Source: DASRAJ01 sp035638255
GTDB lineage: Bacteria > Bacteroidota > Bacteroidia > Chitinophagales > UBA10324
Reading direction: 5' to 3'
Assembly: GCA_035638255.1 (NCBI GenBank)
Contig: DASRAJ010000087.1
Location: forward strand, 38,442-102,441
Length of the DNA: 64,000 bases
Shown in pieces: positions 8,461-16,579 of this stretch; position 1 is the first letter of the stretch; every line of letters starts with the position of its first letter. A model generated the notes under the pieces. The model saw only the letters and a list, made by a program, of their open reading frames with translations, ran no database searches and had not been told where the DNA came from. The position numbers and the translations under genes are program-made.

Positions 8461-9404
8461 CTCTCGCTCGCAAACCTCGCAACATCGTGCGGTGAAAAAA
8501 AGCACTCGTTGCTCCTGTTTGCGTTCCGTTCGTGGCAACTGCAATCTGCGATTGCGAGCTCTCCCGGTTGAAAAAGGCTCGGCTTGCCACTCACTACGGC
8601 TGCACGAGTTTCAGTAACTCCGAAGTGTGTCGTTCTATCGTGGCTAAGAAAAAGCTGCGGTGTGCTTCGCACTTCTCTTTTAACTGCTTCTCCACTTCGT
8701 TCTAAAGCAGGAAAAACCTTCCCTCAAACCTCTCGCAGGTAAAGCGGTGTTCGTTTCAGCAAGGCAATACAAAAAGACACGCCAAACCATTGCATTCATT
8801 GCCATTGATAAATAATTTTCAGCGGTAATGGCAATCAATGCAATGCCCTTCGGGTGCTTCGCAGTTTGTCATGCTTTTCATTGCCTTGCTTCAACTCACC
8901 AGCGGCTTTCTGTCTGTGGCTTTATGTTCGTTATCAAAAATTGAAATCAAGGTCTCACAAAAAGCCACATCCATCGCCGCTGTCAATTGGCTCGCCTGCT
9001 ACCCTCACTCGGCTGCGTGGCTGCTTCGCCCTTCGGGTCATGGTTTTTGTTCAACACACAATGCTTGCCTTCGCCTGAATCAATCGCACAAGCATTTGCT
9101 GACAGCACAAAAAACAAAAACACATGCCAGCCACTTGTGTTTTCAACATAGCTGCAAACCGTCCTCCTTCGTCGGTCTTTAGTTTGCAGCACCTCGTTCG
9201 GACTCGCAACGGCGAGCGACACAGCGTCCGCAAACCGTTCCGTTGCACTCCACTATTTGCAGCCGCTCTTGCTGACGCCTGCTCAAGGCTGTTTTACGCT
9301 GCGCTTTGCTTGACAAAAAAAAATAAAGAGGGGAAGAGCAGGGAAAAAAATCACAGAAAGAAAAAAAATGAAAAACAAAAAAAGAAAATGCCATTTGCCT
9401 GCAA
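8461..9404. other. Gene-poor, structured, non-coding stretch
   Basis: No convincing gene. Open frames on both strands are low-complexity shadows. The DNA is rich in short palindromes such as CCCTTCGGG, CTTCGCTTCG and GCTGCAAAC...GTTTGCAGC (9151-9159 with 9182-9190, loop carrying CCG/CGG). It ends in an A-rich tract (about 9318-9390). The density of self-complementary segments suggests either inactive repeat-element debris or structured RNA. I see no tRNA or rRNA here. Confidence 0.5.
8788..8845. repeat. Near-perfect 19-bp inverted repeat
   Basis: The arm 8788-8806 (CATTGCATTCATTGCCATT) pairs with 8827-8845 with one mismatch, around a 20-nt AT-rich loop. It lies within the gene-poor stretch. 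There is no T-run after the second arm, so it is unlikely to be an intrinsic terminator. It might be a REP/MITE-like unit. Confidence 0.7.
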
Positions 9405-9740
9405 CATGATTCGCTTCACTTCATTCACTATTTCCTCATTACGCTCATTACGTTTCGTGATCCGTTCGCTTCGCTCCCGGACACTTCACTTCATTTCGCT
9501 CCATTCGTCAGACGTTCATTCGTTACGCTCACAAGTTTCGGCAACGCACGCAAGAGAAGACTCATTCATTCACTTCATGAATGCCTGCCCATGTTTCATT
9601 CCGTGCTGGATTTGCTTTGCCTTCACACAAAGCAAACACGCAAGCAAATTCACAGCACTCCATTTCACGCTTGACTATTCATTGCGTTCATTCAATCGCT
9701 TCACTTGCCTTTCCGCCCGGCAAAAAATTAAAAACTTGTA
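9405..9740. repeat. Repeat block A (TTCACTTCATTC-type), related to 10344-10545
   Basis: A C/T-rich block made of TTCGCTTCACTTCATTC variants. It includes CGCTCCCGGAC at 9472-9482, a CGCA.GCAAGAGAAG element near 9545 and CGCTTCACTTGCCTTTCC from 9698, just before the next gene. The same three elements occur in the same order in the block at 10344-10545. The frame running through this block into the downstream gene is not considered coding. Confidence 0.65.
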
Positions 9741-9750
9741 TTTTCATCTC

Positions 9751-10095
9751 ATGAAAGTATTCCTACTATCAATTGTGCTTCTTGTCTCCATAGGCAGCAA
9801 GGCACAAACGATTTCTGCTGACAGTACCAAGTACTATCTCAACAAGCAGGTTACAGTCTGTGATGAAGTTGCGAGTACATTCGTCAGCGAAAAGGGAACA
9901 ACTTTTTTAAATTTTGGTGATGGTTATCCTAATCAGGATTTTTCAGTTGTCATTTATCAAGTGGATGCAAATAAGTTCAATAACCTGTCAGGACTAAAAG
10001 GAAAATCAATTTGTGTTTCAGGACTAATTAAAGAATACAACCATAAACCTTCACTTATTCTCTCTGACCCTTCTCAGCTTCATGTCAGCAAATGA
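9751..10095 (+). CDS. Exported small OB-fold-like protein
   Basis: A 114-residue protein starting MKVFLLSIVLLVSIGSKAQ, a typical Bacteroidota signal peptide ending in A-Q. The mature part is short and beta-rich. It includes YYLNKQVTVCDEVASTFV, TFLNFGDGYPNQDFSVVIY and GKSICVSGLIKEYN, a pattern that resembles small OB-fold domains found in exported nucleic-acid-binding or thermonuclease-associated proteins. The function is not known. I chose ATG 9751 over a long upstream extension because the extension runs through repeat DNA and would bury the signal peptide. It overlaps the next gene by 14 nt. Confidence 0.75.
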   Translation: MKVFLLSIVLLVSIGSKAQTISADSTKYYLNKQVTVCDEVASTFVSEKGTTFLNFGDGYPNQDFSVVIYQVDANKFNNLSGLKGKSICVSGLIKEYNHKPSLILSDPSQLHVSK

Positions 10096-10333
10096 ATTCA
10101 ATACGATACAAAACATAAATGATCGTGCTGACATAGTTTGGGCACACGGCAAACCCGTTGATGAAAGAGTAAATTATCGGAAATACACGATAGCAATTTA
10201 CTCGCTATTCGATTTTTATGTTGAAGTTTGGTTAACTGCTACACAAGAAGCTATTGAAAAGGTTCACGCTCTTGAATCTGAGGAAGATTGGAAAGGATTC
10301 CTTGAGAGTGTTCGACTGAAACACTTGATGTAA
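10082..10333 (+). CDS. Hypothetical 83-aa protein
   Basis: A small acidic protein (MSANEFNTIQNINDRADIVW...) with no signal peptide. Features are HGKPVDERVNYRKY, a hydrophobic strand around AIYSLFDFYVEVW, and a helical C-terminus ending KHLM. The composition looks genuinely coding and it overlaps the upstream exported protein by 14 nt, so the pair is probably co-translated. I do not recognise the family. Confidence 0.65.
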   Translation: MSANEFNTIQNINDRADIVWAHGKPVDERVNYRKYTIAIYSLFDFYVEVWLTATQEAIEKVHALESEEDWKGFLESVRLKHLM

Positions 10334-10343
10334 AAAAAATCCA

Positions 10344-10545
10344 CTGTTCTTCGTTCAGTTCATTCATTACGTTCATCCGCTCGTCATCCGTTTCGCTTTC
10401 CGTCCGCTACGCTCCCGGACGCTTCACTACTTCCTCACTACTTCACTTCATTCATTTCACTAACCTCAGAACCGCACTGCAAGAGAAGCTCATTTCATTC
10501 GCTTCACTTGCCTTCCCCGACCCGCAAAAAATCGGACTTAAAAAA
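10344..10545. repeat. Repeat block B, second copy of the block at 9405-9740
   Basis: It carries CGCTCCCGGAC at 10410-10420, CGCACTGCAAGAGAAG near 10475 and CGCTTCACTTGCCTTCC from 10500. This is the same order as block A, embedded in the same TTCACTTCATTC-type sequence. Both blocks end 5-45 bp before a gene, so two small gene units (9751-10333 and 10588-11022) are each preceded by a copy. Confidence 0.65.
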
Positions 10546-10587
10546 AAGGACTATAATAGAATCCAACGAATTGATTGTATTAAAATC

Positions 10588-11022
10588 ATGGCGACATTTA
10601 AAAGCAGCATCGACGTAGTACCGGTTACAGGTGACTATTGGTGTACATCAGATAGGACTCATGAACATCTTGAGGCAGGAACGAAATTTCCACCATGCTC
10701 CAACCGCGACCATCACAGCTATAACTACTGGACGAATGTGAATCCTTACCCACCACCGCCTCCTCCATCTATTCCCGATTACTTGCATGAACGATTTAGC
10801 GTAATGCTCCGTGTTGAAGGTGTCGTTAAGAGAGTGCAAATCCGTCCACAGCGCCGCACGATCAACCTTCATTTGATCCCTTCTCAATACGCCATTAGCG
10901 TAGTAAATCGCACTTACGACGAATTATATCAGGATCATCGCGGTTGGCATTTGAAATACCATCATGGTGATGTTCAGTTGCTCAAAGAGTTGTTAAATGA
11001 GATTAACAACCATTACAAATAG
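10588..11022 (+). CDS. Hypothetical 144-aa protein with Cys/His cluster and proline run
   Basis: The N-terminal 60 residues carry DYWCTSDRTHEHLEAG and KFPPCSNRDHH, a Cys/His arrangement that could bind a metal. A linker with six consecutive prolines (YPPPPPPSIPDY) follows. The C-terminal half contains VMLRVEGVVKRVQIRP and a helix LLKELLNEINNHY. No family is recognised. It is a single gene between repeat block B and a 170-bp gap. Confidence 0.6.
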   Translation: MATFKSSIDVVPVTGDYWCTSDRTHEHLEAGTKFPPCSNRDHHSYNYWTNVNPYPPPPPPSIPDYLHERFSVMLRVEGVVKRVQIRPQRRTINLHLIPSQYAISVVNRTYDELYQDHRGWHLKYHHGDVQLLKELLNEINNHYK

Positions 11023-11193
11023 GAATCTTTACCCTGAATTGAACCAAGTTAACCTTGCTCTTGCCTTTTCTCACAATGAAGTGTATTCATATTCGCTCTG
11101 ACCACCCCTTACAAATCTTCAGTTCCTTCGTCGCGATTAACGACCTTTAGTAACTTTGAACATTTGGAACAATAACAAACAGAAGAAGAGACA

Positions 11194-12219
11194 ATGAACT
11201 TTTCATACGAGGAAATATTCAGCATGTATGGTCAGTATGACAATAATTTTGTTACGCTGAACTTTCACCACAACAGTGAAGCATACCGCAGTTTCAAACC
11301 AACATTGATGGGCAGCTTCTTTTACACACTTGACGAAAGGCAGAAACTACAAGCGTTAATTGCAACCGAAAATATACCACGAACAAATCAATACATTAAA
11401 TTCAAGCCTTCAACACTTGAAGAACTTTCAGCCGACCAAATTGAAGCATTAGATAGACATGGGATTCTGAATGCTGACATCGATGTTGTTTATAGTGCCA
11501 ATCGTCCTCGCTATAACAGATTTATTCTTAAAGGAGAGAAGGATATACCAAACACAATTGAAGTTAAGTTTGACTCAAGTGGAATGGATTTGGATAGGTT
11601 TCGAATGGGTTTCTTTGGTTCAAGAATAAGAAACGGTTATAAACTTATTCCAGAGGAAGAGTTTGAATATTTCGGACTCCAATTATTTTACAATCCTGAT
11701 TTTAAAATTGAAGAACACAAGGAAAAAATTCTTGACGGAGCAACCGGCAAAATAAAAGAGCCAATTCGCTACTATCAATTAAAAGCAAAGTTTCTGAAAT
11801 CGGAATTGGTAGGTGAAGAGAGCAAAGAGTTTCAAGACATAATTAGCAGAAGAAGCGAATTGAAAATTGCTATTCTCACTGACGAACTAAATCGTTCAAC
11901 AGAAAAACTAAAAGATATTGCCGTTCAACATAAGGACGCCCTCAAGTCGCTTATTTACATCTGCTCGCAGTTTGAAAGTGAAGTATTGCTGCCTTATGAA
12001 ATTCCAATATGGTGGGACTTTGAACGCTTCCTGCACATTTATGTAAGGCATGTTAAAGAAACAAAAGTTGGAGAACGGTATGCAGAAAAAACAATCTTCC
12101 AATATAAATTCAAAGATGTAAGCAGAATTGTCAAAGCAGTAATTGAGAGTGTTTATACTGAAATAAAAGAACATTTCCTTCAAAATCCGACAGCGAATTT
12201 TAGAAGAATTGGTGCATGA
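11194..12219 (+). CDS. Hypothetical 341-aa soluble protein
   Basis: No family is recognised. The protein has no signal peptide or membrane segment. The first two thirds is mixed alpha/beta with many aromatic residues. The C-terminal third is helical and contains IWWDFERFLHIYVRHVKETK, with conserved-looking Trp, His and Arg. It stands alone on the plus strand next to defence and phage genes, so an accessory or defence role is conceivable, but nothing in the sequence proves it. A coding-like stretch of 35 codons continues in the same frame after its TGA. Confidence 0.7.
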   Translation: MNFSYEEIFSMYGQYDNNFVTLNFHHNSEAYRSFKPTLMGSFFYTLDERQKLQALIATENIPRTNQYIKFKPSTLEELSADQIEALDRHGILNADIDVVYSANRPRYNRFILKGEKDIPNTIEVKFDSSGMDLDRFRMGFFGSRIRNGYKLIPEEEFEYFGLQLFYNPDFKIEEHKEKILDGATGKIKEPIRYYQLKAKFLKSELVGEESKEFQDIISRRSELKIAILTDELNRSTEKLKDIAVQHKDALKSLIYICSQFESEVLLPYEIPIWWDFERFLHIYVRHVKETKVGERYAEKTIFQYKFKDVSRIVKAVIESVYTEIKEHFLQNPTANFRRIGA

Positions 12220-12327
12220 AGTATTTCTTATGACGGCAATTATTACCGAGTGGAAATTGAACCAAGTGGTCGACTATTATCATTTCATCCATACAATGAC
12301 AACGAAGACCGAGTGGCAGATACTTGA
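12220..12327 (+). pseudogene. Coding-like remnant directly after an in-frame TGA
   Basis: From 12220, in the same frame as the preceding gene, 35 codons read SISYDGNYYRVEIEP and then GRLLSFHPYNDNEDRVADT before a TGA at 12325-12327. The peptide looks like real protein but has no start codon of its own. It may be the 3' remnant of a lost gene or of a longer version of the upstream gene. It ends about 20 bp before the terminase gene, so it may mark a junction. Confidence 0.35.
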
Positions 12328-12347
12328 ACGGACAATATAGTATATGC

Positions 12348-13865
12348 TTAAAACCTCATTGCATTTCTATAAGTCCCGGTGTTTCTCATTCCAACTATCA
12401 GGGGCAGGTCAACTCTTGATTTAAAATTTAGCATCCATACAGCCCCTTCAATTGCGTCAGGAGCATCGTCATGATAACGGCTTCCTTTTTCAAACATAAG
12501 AAGCTGCTCTATCACTCTCTTCATTCCAATATCATTTTCTTCAGCTTCATTAAAGAAAAAAATTCCTCTCTCAAAGAGAGGCTGCATACTTTCAATTCTC
12601 TGAAACTTGTCAGGTTTGCTGCGAGAGTCTCCTTTTATTGGAATGTGTGTTCCGGTCTCTTCACCAACTTTCGTAAATTCATCAAGGAGCATATCTTGAA
12701 GAAAGTTGCTCTCCATGTAATAAAATATGGAAGTCTGTTGCGAGAATGTATTGTGAACTGTGTAATGCCATTGCACCATCCGCTTTACTGAAGATTGTTC
12801 AACAAATGCTTTGAGCAAATGGTACTCGCCAAGCGCAGTCTTACCTATGACAACAGTTGCTTTGAAATCGCTTTTCGTTCCACTTTTAAAACTTGGATCA
12901 GTGTACGAAACTATGTAGCGATATGATGAGAGAGGTTCAATTTTCTTGAACCGAATATCTTTCAGTTTGAAAACGCTTCCGTCAGTTATCGGATTATTGA
13001 AAAACTCTTTTTGCGCCCTCCGTTCTCCAATCGTTTCTACCACTTGTTGAATGTCTTCTTTGGTGTACTTTTCATTCCATGTGGGATTTCCTTTTTCATC
13101 CAATGCATTTATCACTGTGTGATAAATTCCCGGCACTTTTGAAAAATTAGCGACGATGGAATTTTTGTGAATCCGATTTCCTACAAGAACAAATCTTCCA
13201 CGTCCCATATCCATTGTGTTGAAGAGTGCCTCAAGAATCCAGTCGAGTATCTTCGACACTCTACTCTCATTTTGCACAAGCTCATCGTCATCAATGTCAT
13301 CCACTACGATATAGTCCGGTCGATTTTGCCGATACCTTAATCCGCGAGGGCTTTGTCCGCGCCCAAGTGCAAAAAACGCCTTCGCATCTTTTGTTGTAAA
13401 CCTTCCATCCTCCCAACTACCTTGATTAATTTGTTCTCCGAAGTCATGAATATATCGTTGATTGAATTGTAACTCCGCTTGTAAATCTCCGAGCAGTGTC
13501 TTCGCATTATCCTCGCTCTTACCAACAAGAATCATTACGCTCATTTCATTCTTAATCTTCAGCCAGAGGGGAATCATCAAATCAAAGTGAGTACTCTTCG
13601 CGTGTCCCCGTGCCCATTCAAAGAGTGCTCTCAATTTTTTGTTTCGCGCAACTTCATTTGCCGCATCAATCTGAAACTTGCCGCATTTGTTTTTTGCATA
13701 GTGCGGAAAGTAATAACTCACAAAAAATTCGTAGTCGAGCTTTGCTCTCTCTACTCTTTCTGTCTTTTCAGCTTCGCTTTCAAAGCCATTCAAAACAGTT
13801 AACTCTTGCACTTTCGTGCAATGAGTTTTCCATCTCAGTAAACTTTGTTTGCTTACCTTCATCAC
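12348..13865 (-). CDS. Phage terminase large subunit
   Basis: The DNA-packaging motor of a tailed phage: it cuts concatemers and pumps DNA into the prohead. The protein is 505 aa, a usual size. Walker A is ARGHAKST at 85-92, Walker B is DYIVVDDIDDDE at 184-195, and the C-terminal RNase H-like nuclease has YTDPSFKSG near 323 and DDAPDAIEG near 475. All key acidic residues seem present. The gene overlaps the small subunit by 4 nt (ATGA). It points away from the head genes, an unusual divergent layout. Confidence 0.92.
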   Translation of the reverse strand: MMKVSKQSLLRWKTHCTKVQELTVLNGFESEAEKTERVERAKLDYEFFVSYYFPHYAKNKCGKFQIDAANEVARNKKLRALFEWARGHAKSTHFDLMIPLWLKIKNEMSVMILVGKSEDNAKTLLGDLQAELQFNQRYIHDFGEQINQGSWEDGRFTTKDAKAFFALGRGQSPRGLRYRQNRPDYIVVDDIDDDELVQNESRVSKILDWILEALFNTMDMGRGRFVLVGNRIHKNSIVANFSKVPGIYHTVINALDEKGNPTWNEKYTKEDIQQVVETIGERRAQKEFFNNPITDGSVFKLKDIRFKKIEPLSSYRYIVSYTDPSFKSGTKSDFKATVVIGKTALGEYHLLKAFVEQSSVKRMVQWHYTVHNTFSQQTSIFYYMESNFLQDMLLDEFTKVGEETGTHIPIKGDSRSKPDKFQRIESMQPLFERGIFFFNEAEENDIGMKRVIEQLLMFEKGSRYHDDAPDAIEGAVWMLNFKSRVDLPLIVGMRNTGTYRNAMRF

Positions 13866-14293
13866 TTCGTGATTTTACTCTGAATGAATAGGTCTTGATA
13901 GTGATTATTTCGCTGCGCGAAGTCCATATTCACTCCCATAAGCCACCGATTATAATCTTCAAATACTTCAATGAAAGTTTCAAGGGTTGCTTTCTTTTCA
14001 AGTTTATCAATAGATGAAGCAAGCTTTGCAATCGAATCTACTTCGCGTCCGCTCAGTAATCGATTCTCATCTTTCGCCGCATCTACAATCTTTAATGTTT
14101 GATTGTGAAGCAGGGAAATGATTTGTTGCTTGGTTAAACTTCTTGTATCGCGCATCTCTTCCCACTTACCTTTTTGCTTTCTCTCAATAAATGTTTTTTC
14201 AGACCATCCGACTACTTCGCAAATTTCTTTTTGACTTTTTTCAGTCTTCAAGAAGAGTGTTCGTGCTACTTCTGCTTTCTGTGTATTGTTCAT
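13862..14293 (-). CDS. Phage terminase small subunit (DNA-recognition), putative
   Basis: A 143-residue protein starting MNNTQKAEVARTLFLKTE. The first 50 residues look like a helix-turn-helix with KSQKEICEVVGWSEKTF, as in small terminase subunits that bind packaging sites. The rest is helical. I chose ATG 14293 because the frame upstream runs over the divergent protease gene and lacks protein character. It overlaps the large subunit by 4 nt, which strongly supports the assignment. The 159-bp gap to the protease gene must hold the divergent promoters. Confidence 0.8.
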   Translation of the reverse strand: MNNTQKAEVARTLFLKTEKSQKEICEVVGWSEKTFIERKQKGKWEEMRDTRSLTKQQIISLLHNQTLKIVDAAKDENRLLSGREVDSIAKLASSIDKLEKKATLETFIEVFEDYNRWLMGVNMDFAQRNNHYQDLFIQSKITK

Positions 14294-14452
14294 TTTATTT
14301 ATCAGAGTAAAATCCGAGCTCAAAATTTCTGCTTCCTTGAGGAATATCTCAAAGCAAAATGTTTCAACTCGATGCAAAGCCAGGAAATCCCTGACAGTGA
14401 AGTAATGATGTGCTTGAGTGCCGCTTAATTTTATTCCGAAAACAAATTTGCA

Positions 14453-15571
14453 TTGGAGAGTTACGTCATAAATCAAGGTGATGGTCAGGCAGAAATTTTG
14501 CTTTACGGTTTCATCGGTGCATGGAAAGATACGGACAGCAGGCGGTTTATTTCCGACTTTAAGAAACTTGAATCATCAAATTCAAAAATCAATGTTCGCA
14601 TCAATTCAGGAGGAGGCGATGTGTTTGAGGGAATCACGATTTACAACACACTGAAAAATTCACCCTCTGAAATTGATGTATACATAGACGGGGTGGCAGC
14701 CTCAATGGCATCGGTGATTGCTCTTGCTGGGAAAAAGATTTTCATGTCGCGCTATGCTCAACTGATGATCCATCGTGTTTCAGGAAGCGCAAATGGAGAC
14801 TCTGAAAAACTTCGTGAGACAGCCGCCTTGATGGATGAGCTTCAAAAATCATTGCTTGCTATCTATTCAGATAAAACAGGTAAAGACGTATCCTCCATCG
14901 AAAGTACATGGATGCAAAGAGGGAAAGATTCTTGGTTCAATGCTACCGAAGCAGTTCAAGAAAAACTTGTTGATGAAGTATTTGACGGTGTAATTAAAAG
15001 AGCACCTAAGAAATCAAATACGGCAGAAGAAGCATGGCAATTCTACAATTTGCAAATACAAAACTCGATCAATCAAAGTCACATGGAAATATTATCGCAG
15101 TTCATTTCATTCTACAACTTAAATGAGAATGCAACAGTACAAGACATTCTTGCGGCAATGCAAACTCAATCGAATCAGAATCATGATCTAAAGGACGAAA
15201 ATGAAAAACTGAAGCAGCAGAATTCTGAGTTTGAAAACCAGCTTCGGGAAGCTCAAAAACAAAAGGTGAAAGACCTGATTGATTCTGCAATTAAATCGAA
15301 GTTCATAACAGAAGAACAGCGAGCCACCTACACTTCACTGGCAGAATCAAATTTCGAAGCAACTAAAGTTGCTCTCAATGCAATTACTCCCTACCGGAGT
15401 ATTGCATCACATTTACAGATCACTGATGATTCTCAGGAAGAGTACAAAACCTTTCGTGAATATCAAGAGAAAGCACCTCAGCTTCTGGCGGAAATGAAAG
15501 AAAGGGATATTGAGAAATACAAATCACTCTACAAAAAAGAGTTTGGTAAAAATCCATCATTAAAAAACTAA
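14453..15571 (+). CDS. ClpP-type phage prohead protease with scaffold-like C-terminus
   Basis: The head maturation protease of a tailed phage. Residues 10-170 are a ClpP/crotonase fold with NSGGGDVFEG, the nucleophile Ser84 in DGVAASMASV and His107 in QLMIHRV. The acidic partner is probably in KLVDEVFDG near 158. From about 215 the chain becomes a charged coiled coil (NHDLKDENEKLKQQNSEFEN), typical of a fused scaffold. The best start is TTG at 14453, since a stop lies eight codons upstream and no ATG precedes the conserved first strand. It is followed after 6 nt by the capsid gene. Confidence 0.88.
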   Translation: MESYVINQGDGQAEILLYGFIGAWKDTDSRRFISDFKKLESSNSKINVRINSGGGDVFEGITIYNTLKNSPSEIDVYIDGVAASMASVIALAGKKIFMSRYAQLMIHRVSGSANGDSEKLRETAALMDELQKSLLAIYSDKTGKDVSSIESTWMQRGKDSWFNATEAVQEKLVDEVFDGVIKRAPKKSNTAEEAWQFYNLQIQNSINQSHMEILSQFISFYNLNENATVQDILAAMQTQSNQNHDLKDENEKLKQQNSEFENQLREAQKQKVKDLIDSAIKSKFITEEQRATYTSLAESNFEATKVALNAITPYRSIASHLQITDDSQEEYKTFREYQEKAPQLLAEMKERDIEKYKSLYKKEFGKNPSLKN

Positions 15572-15577
15572 AATACA

Positions 15578-16486
15578 ATGGCTATTCAAAAAGAAATATG
15601 GACGAGTTACATTGCTGCAAATCTTTTCAAGGATAATGAGTTTCTGAATTACGCCTTCAATGCGGATCAGTACGTGTTAGAAGGGAAAGTAGTTCATATT
15701 GCGAATGCCGGTAGTACAGCGACCATTGTTAAGAACAGAACTTCGCTTCCTGCAACTGTTATCCAGCGTACAGATGTTGATGTCACTTACTCAATTGATG
15801 AATTCACGACCGACCCGATTTTAATTCCAAACGCCGACACCGTAGAGTTGTCCTATTCGAAACTTGACAATGTAATGTCCGAGTACGAAGCCGCTCTTCG
15901 TCAGCTTGTCGCTGACTGGATGCTCTACAATTGGCGGGCAGAGAATTCAACTTCAATTGTTCGCACTACAGGTGGAAACGTCACAGCACATTTGCCATCG
16001 GCGACAGGAACAAGAAAAAAATTTACCCTTGCTGATGTTAAATCAGCTCGTTTACTTCTCAATAAGCAAAATGTTCCCAAAGATGATCGTTATCTGATTA
16101 TTGATAGCGATATGTATGACCAGCTTATGGATGAATTGAACATTTCAACCTACCGTGAATCATCAAAGGAACTGGATTTGCCAAAAGGAGTGATTGGAAA
16201 GATTTACGGCTTCTACCTAATGGAGCGCACTACTGTAGCCGTTGCAAATAACGCAGGTACTCCAGTGATTCAAACTCCCGGAACAGCGGGTGCAGCTACT
16301 GACAATGGTGTGGCATTAGGATGGCAAAAGAGCTGTGTAGAACGTGCGCTTGGCACTGTGGACTTCTTCGAAAATCTTGGCGACCCGACTTACTACGGCG
16401 ACATCTATTCTGCCCTTATACGCATGGGTGGTAGGAAACGAAGAAACGATCAAAAAGGAATCGTTGCGATTATTCAACAACCGTAG
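15578..16486 (+). CDS. Phage major capsid protein
   Basis: A 302-residue HK97-like capsid candidate. It starts right after the protease/scaffold gene, the classical position. It has a moderately hydrophobic, beta-rich chain with EYEAALRQLVADWMLYNW and a C-terminal GRKRRNDQKGIVAI. The family call rests mainly on gene order, size and overall resemblance to Bacteroidota phage capsids; no single catalytic motif exists to check. The protease it follows lacks a long N-terminal extension on the capsid, consistent with a separate scaffold on the protease. Confidence 0.8.
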   Translation: MAIQKEIWTSYIAANLFKDNEFLNYAFNADQYVLEGKVVHIANAGSTATIVKNRTSLPATVIQRTDVDVTYSIDEFTTDPILIPNADTVELSYSKLDNVMSEYEAALRQLVADWMLYNWRAENSTSIVRTTGGNVTAHLPSATGTRKKFTLADVKSARLLLNKQNVPKDDRYLIIDSDMYDQLMDELNISTYRESSKELDLPKGVIGKIYGFYLMERTTVAVANNAGTPVIQTPGTAGAATDNGVALGWQKSCVERALGTVDFFENLGDPTYYGDIYSALIRMGGRKRRNDQKGIVAIIQQP

Positions 16487-16517
16487 ACAGTTAACTTTTC
16501 TCTGTTGATAAAGATTA

Positions 16518-16545
16518 CTCTCTTTTGTAAAGAGGAATTTTATTT
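16518..16545 (+). terminator. Weak hairpin terminator after the capsid gene
   Basis: CTCTTT (16520-16525) pairs with AAAGAG (16529-16534) around a 3-nt loop, followed by GAATTTTATTTCTTT. The stem is short, but it lies exactly between the capsid gene and the inserted ATPase gene, so the latter may be separately transcribed. Confidence 0.4.
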
Positions 16546-16579
16546 CTTTGGTGTTTCAACCAATCCCTGCCACTGCTAA

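Noticed and set aside
8108..9394. Several open frames of 70-170 codons on both strands
   Set aside because: They follow the repeat period and Ser/Arg/Cys-rich composition; treated as repeat shadows.
9124..9750. Long N-terminal extension of the exported 114-aa protein
   Set aside because: It runs through repeat DNA, has no protein-like composition, and a clean signal peptide starts at 9751.
9405..10545. Integron attC sites and gene cassettes
   Set aside because: Repeat blocks lack the paired RYYYAAC/GTTRRRY ends and no integron integrase is present.
14294..14476. N-terminal extension of the small terminase subunit
   Set aside because: It overlaps the divergent protease start and lacks conserved character; ATG 14293 gives a normal HTH start.
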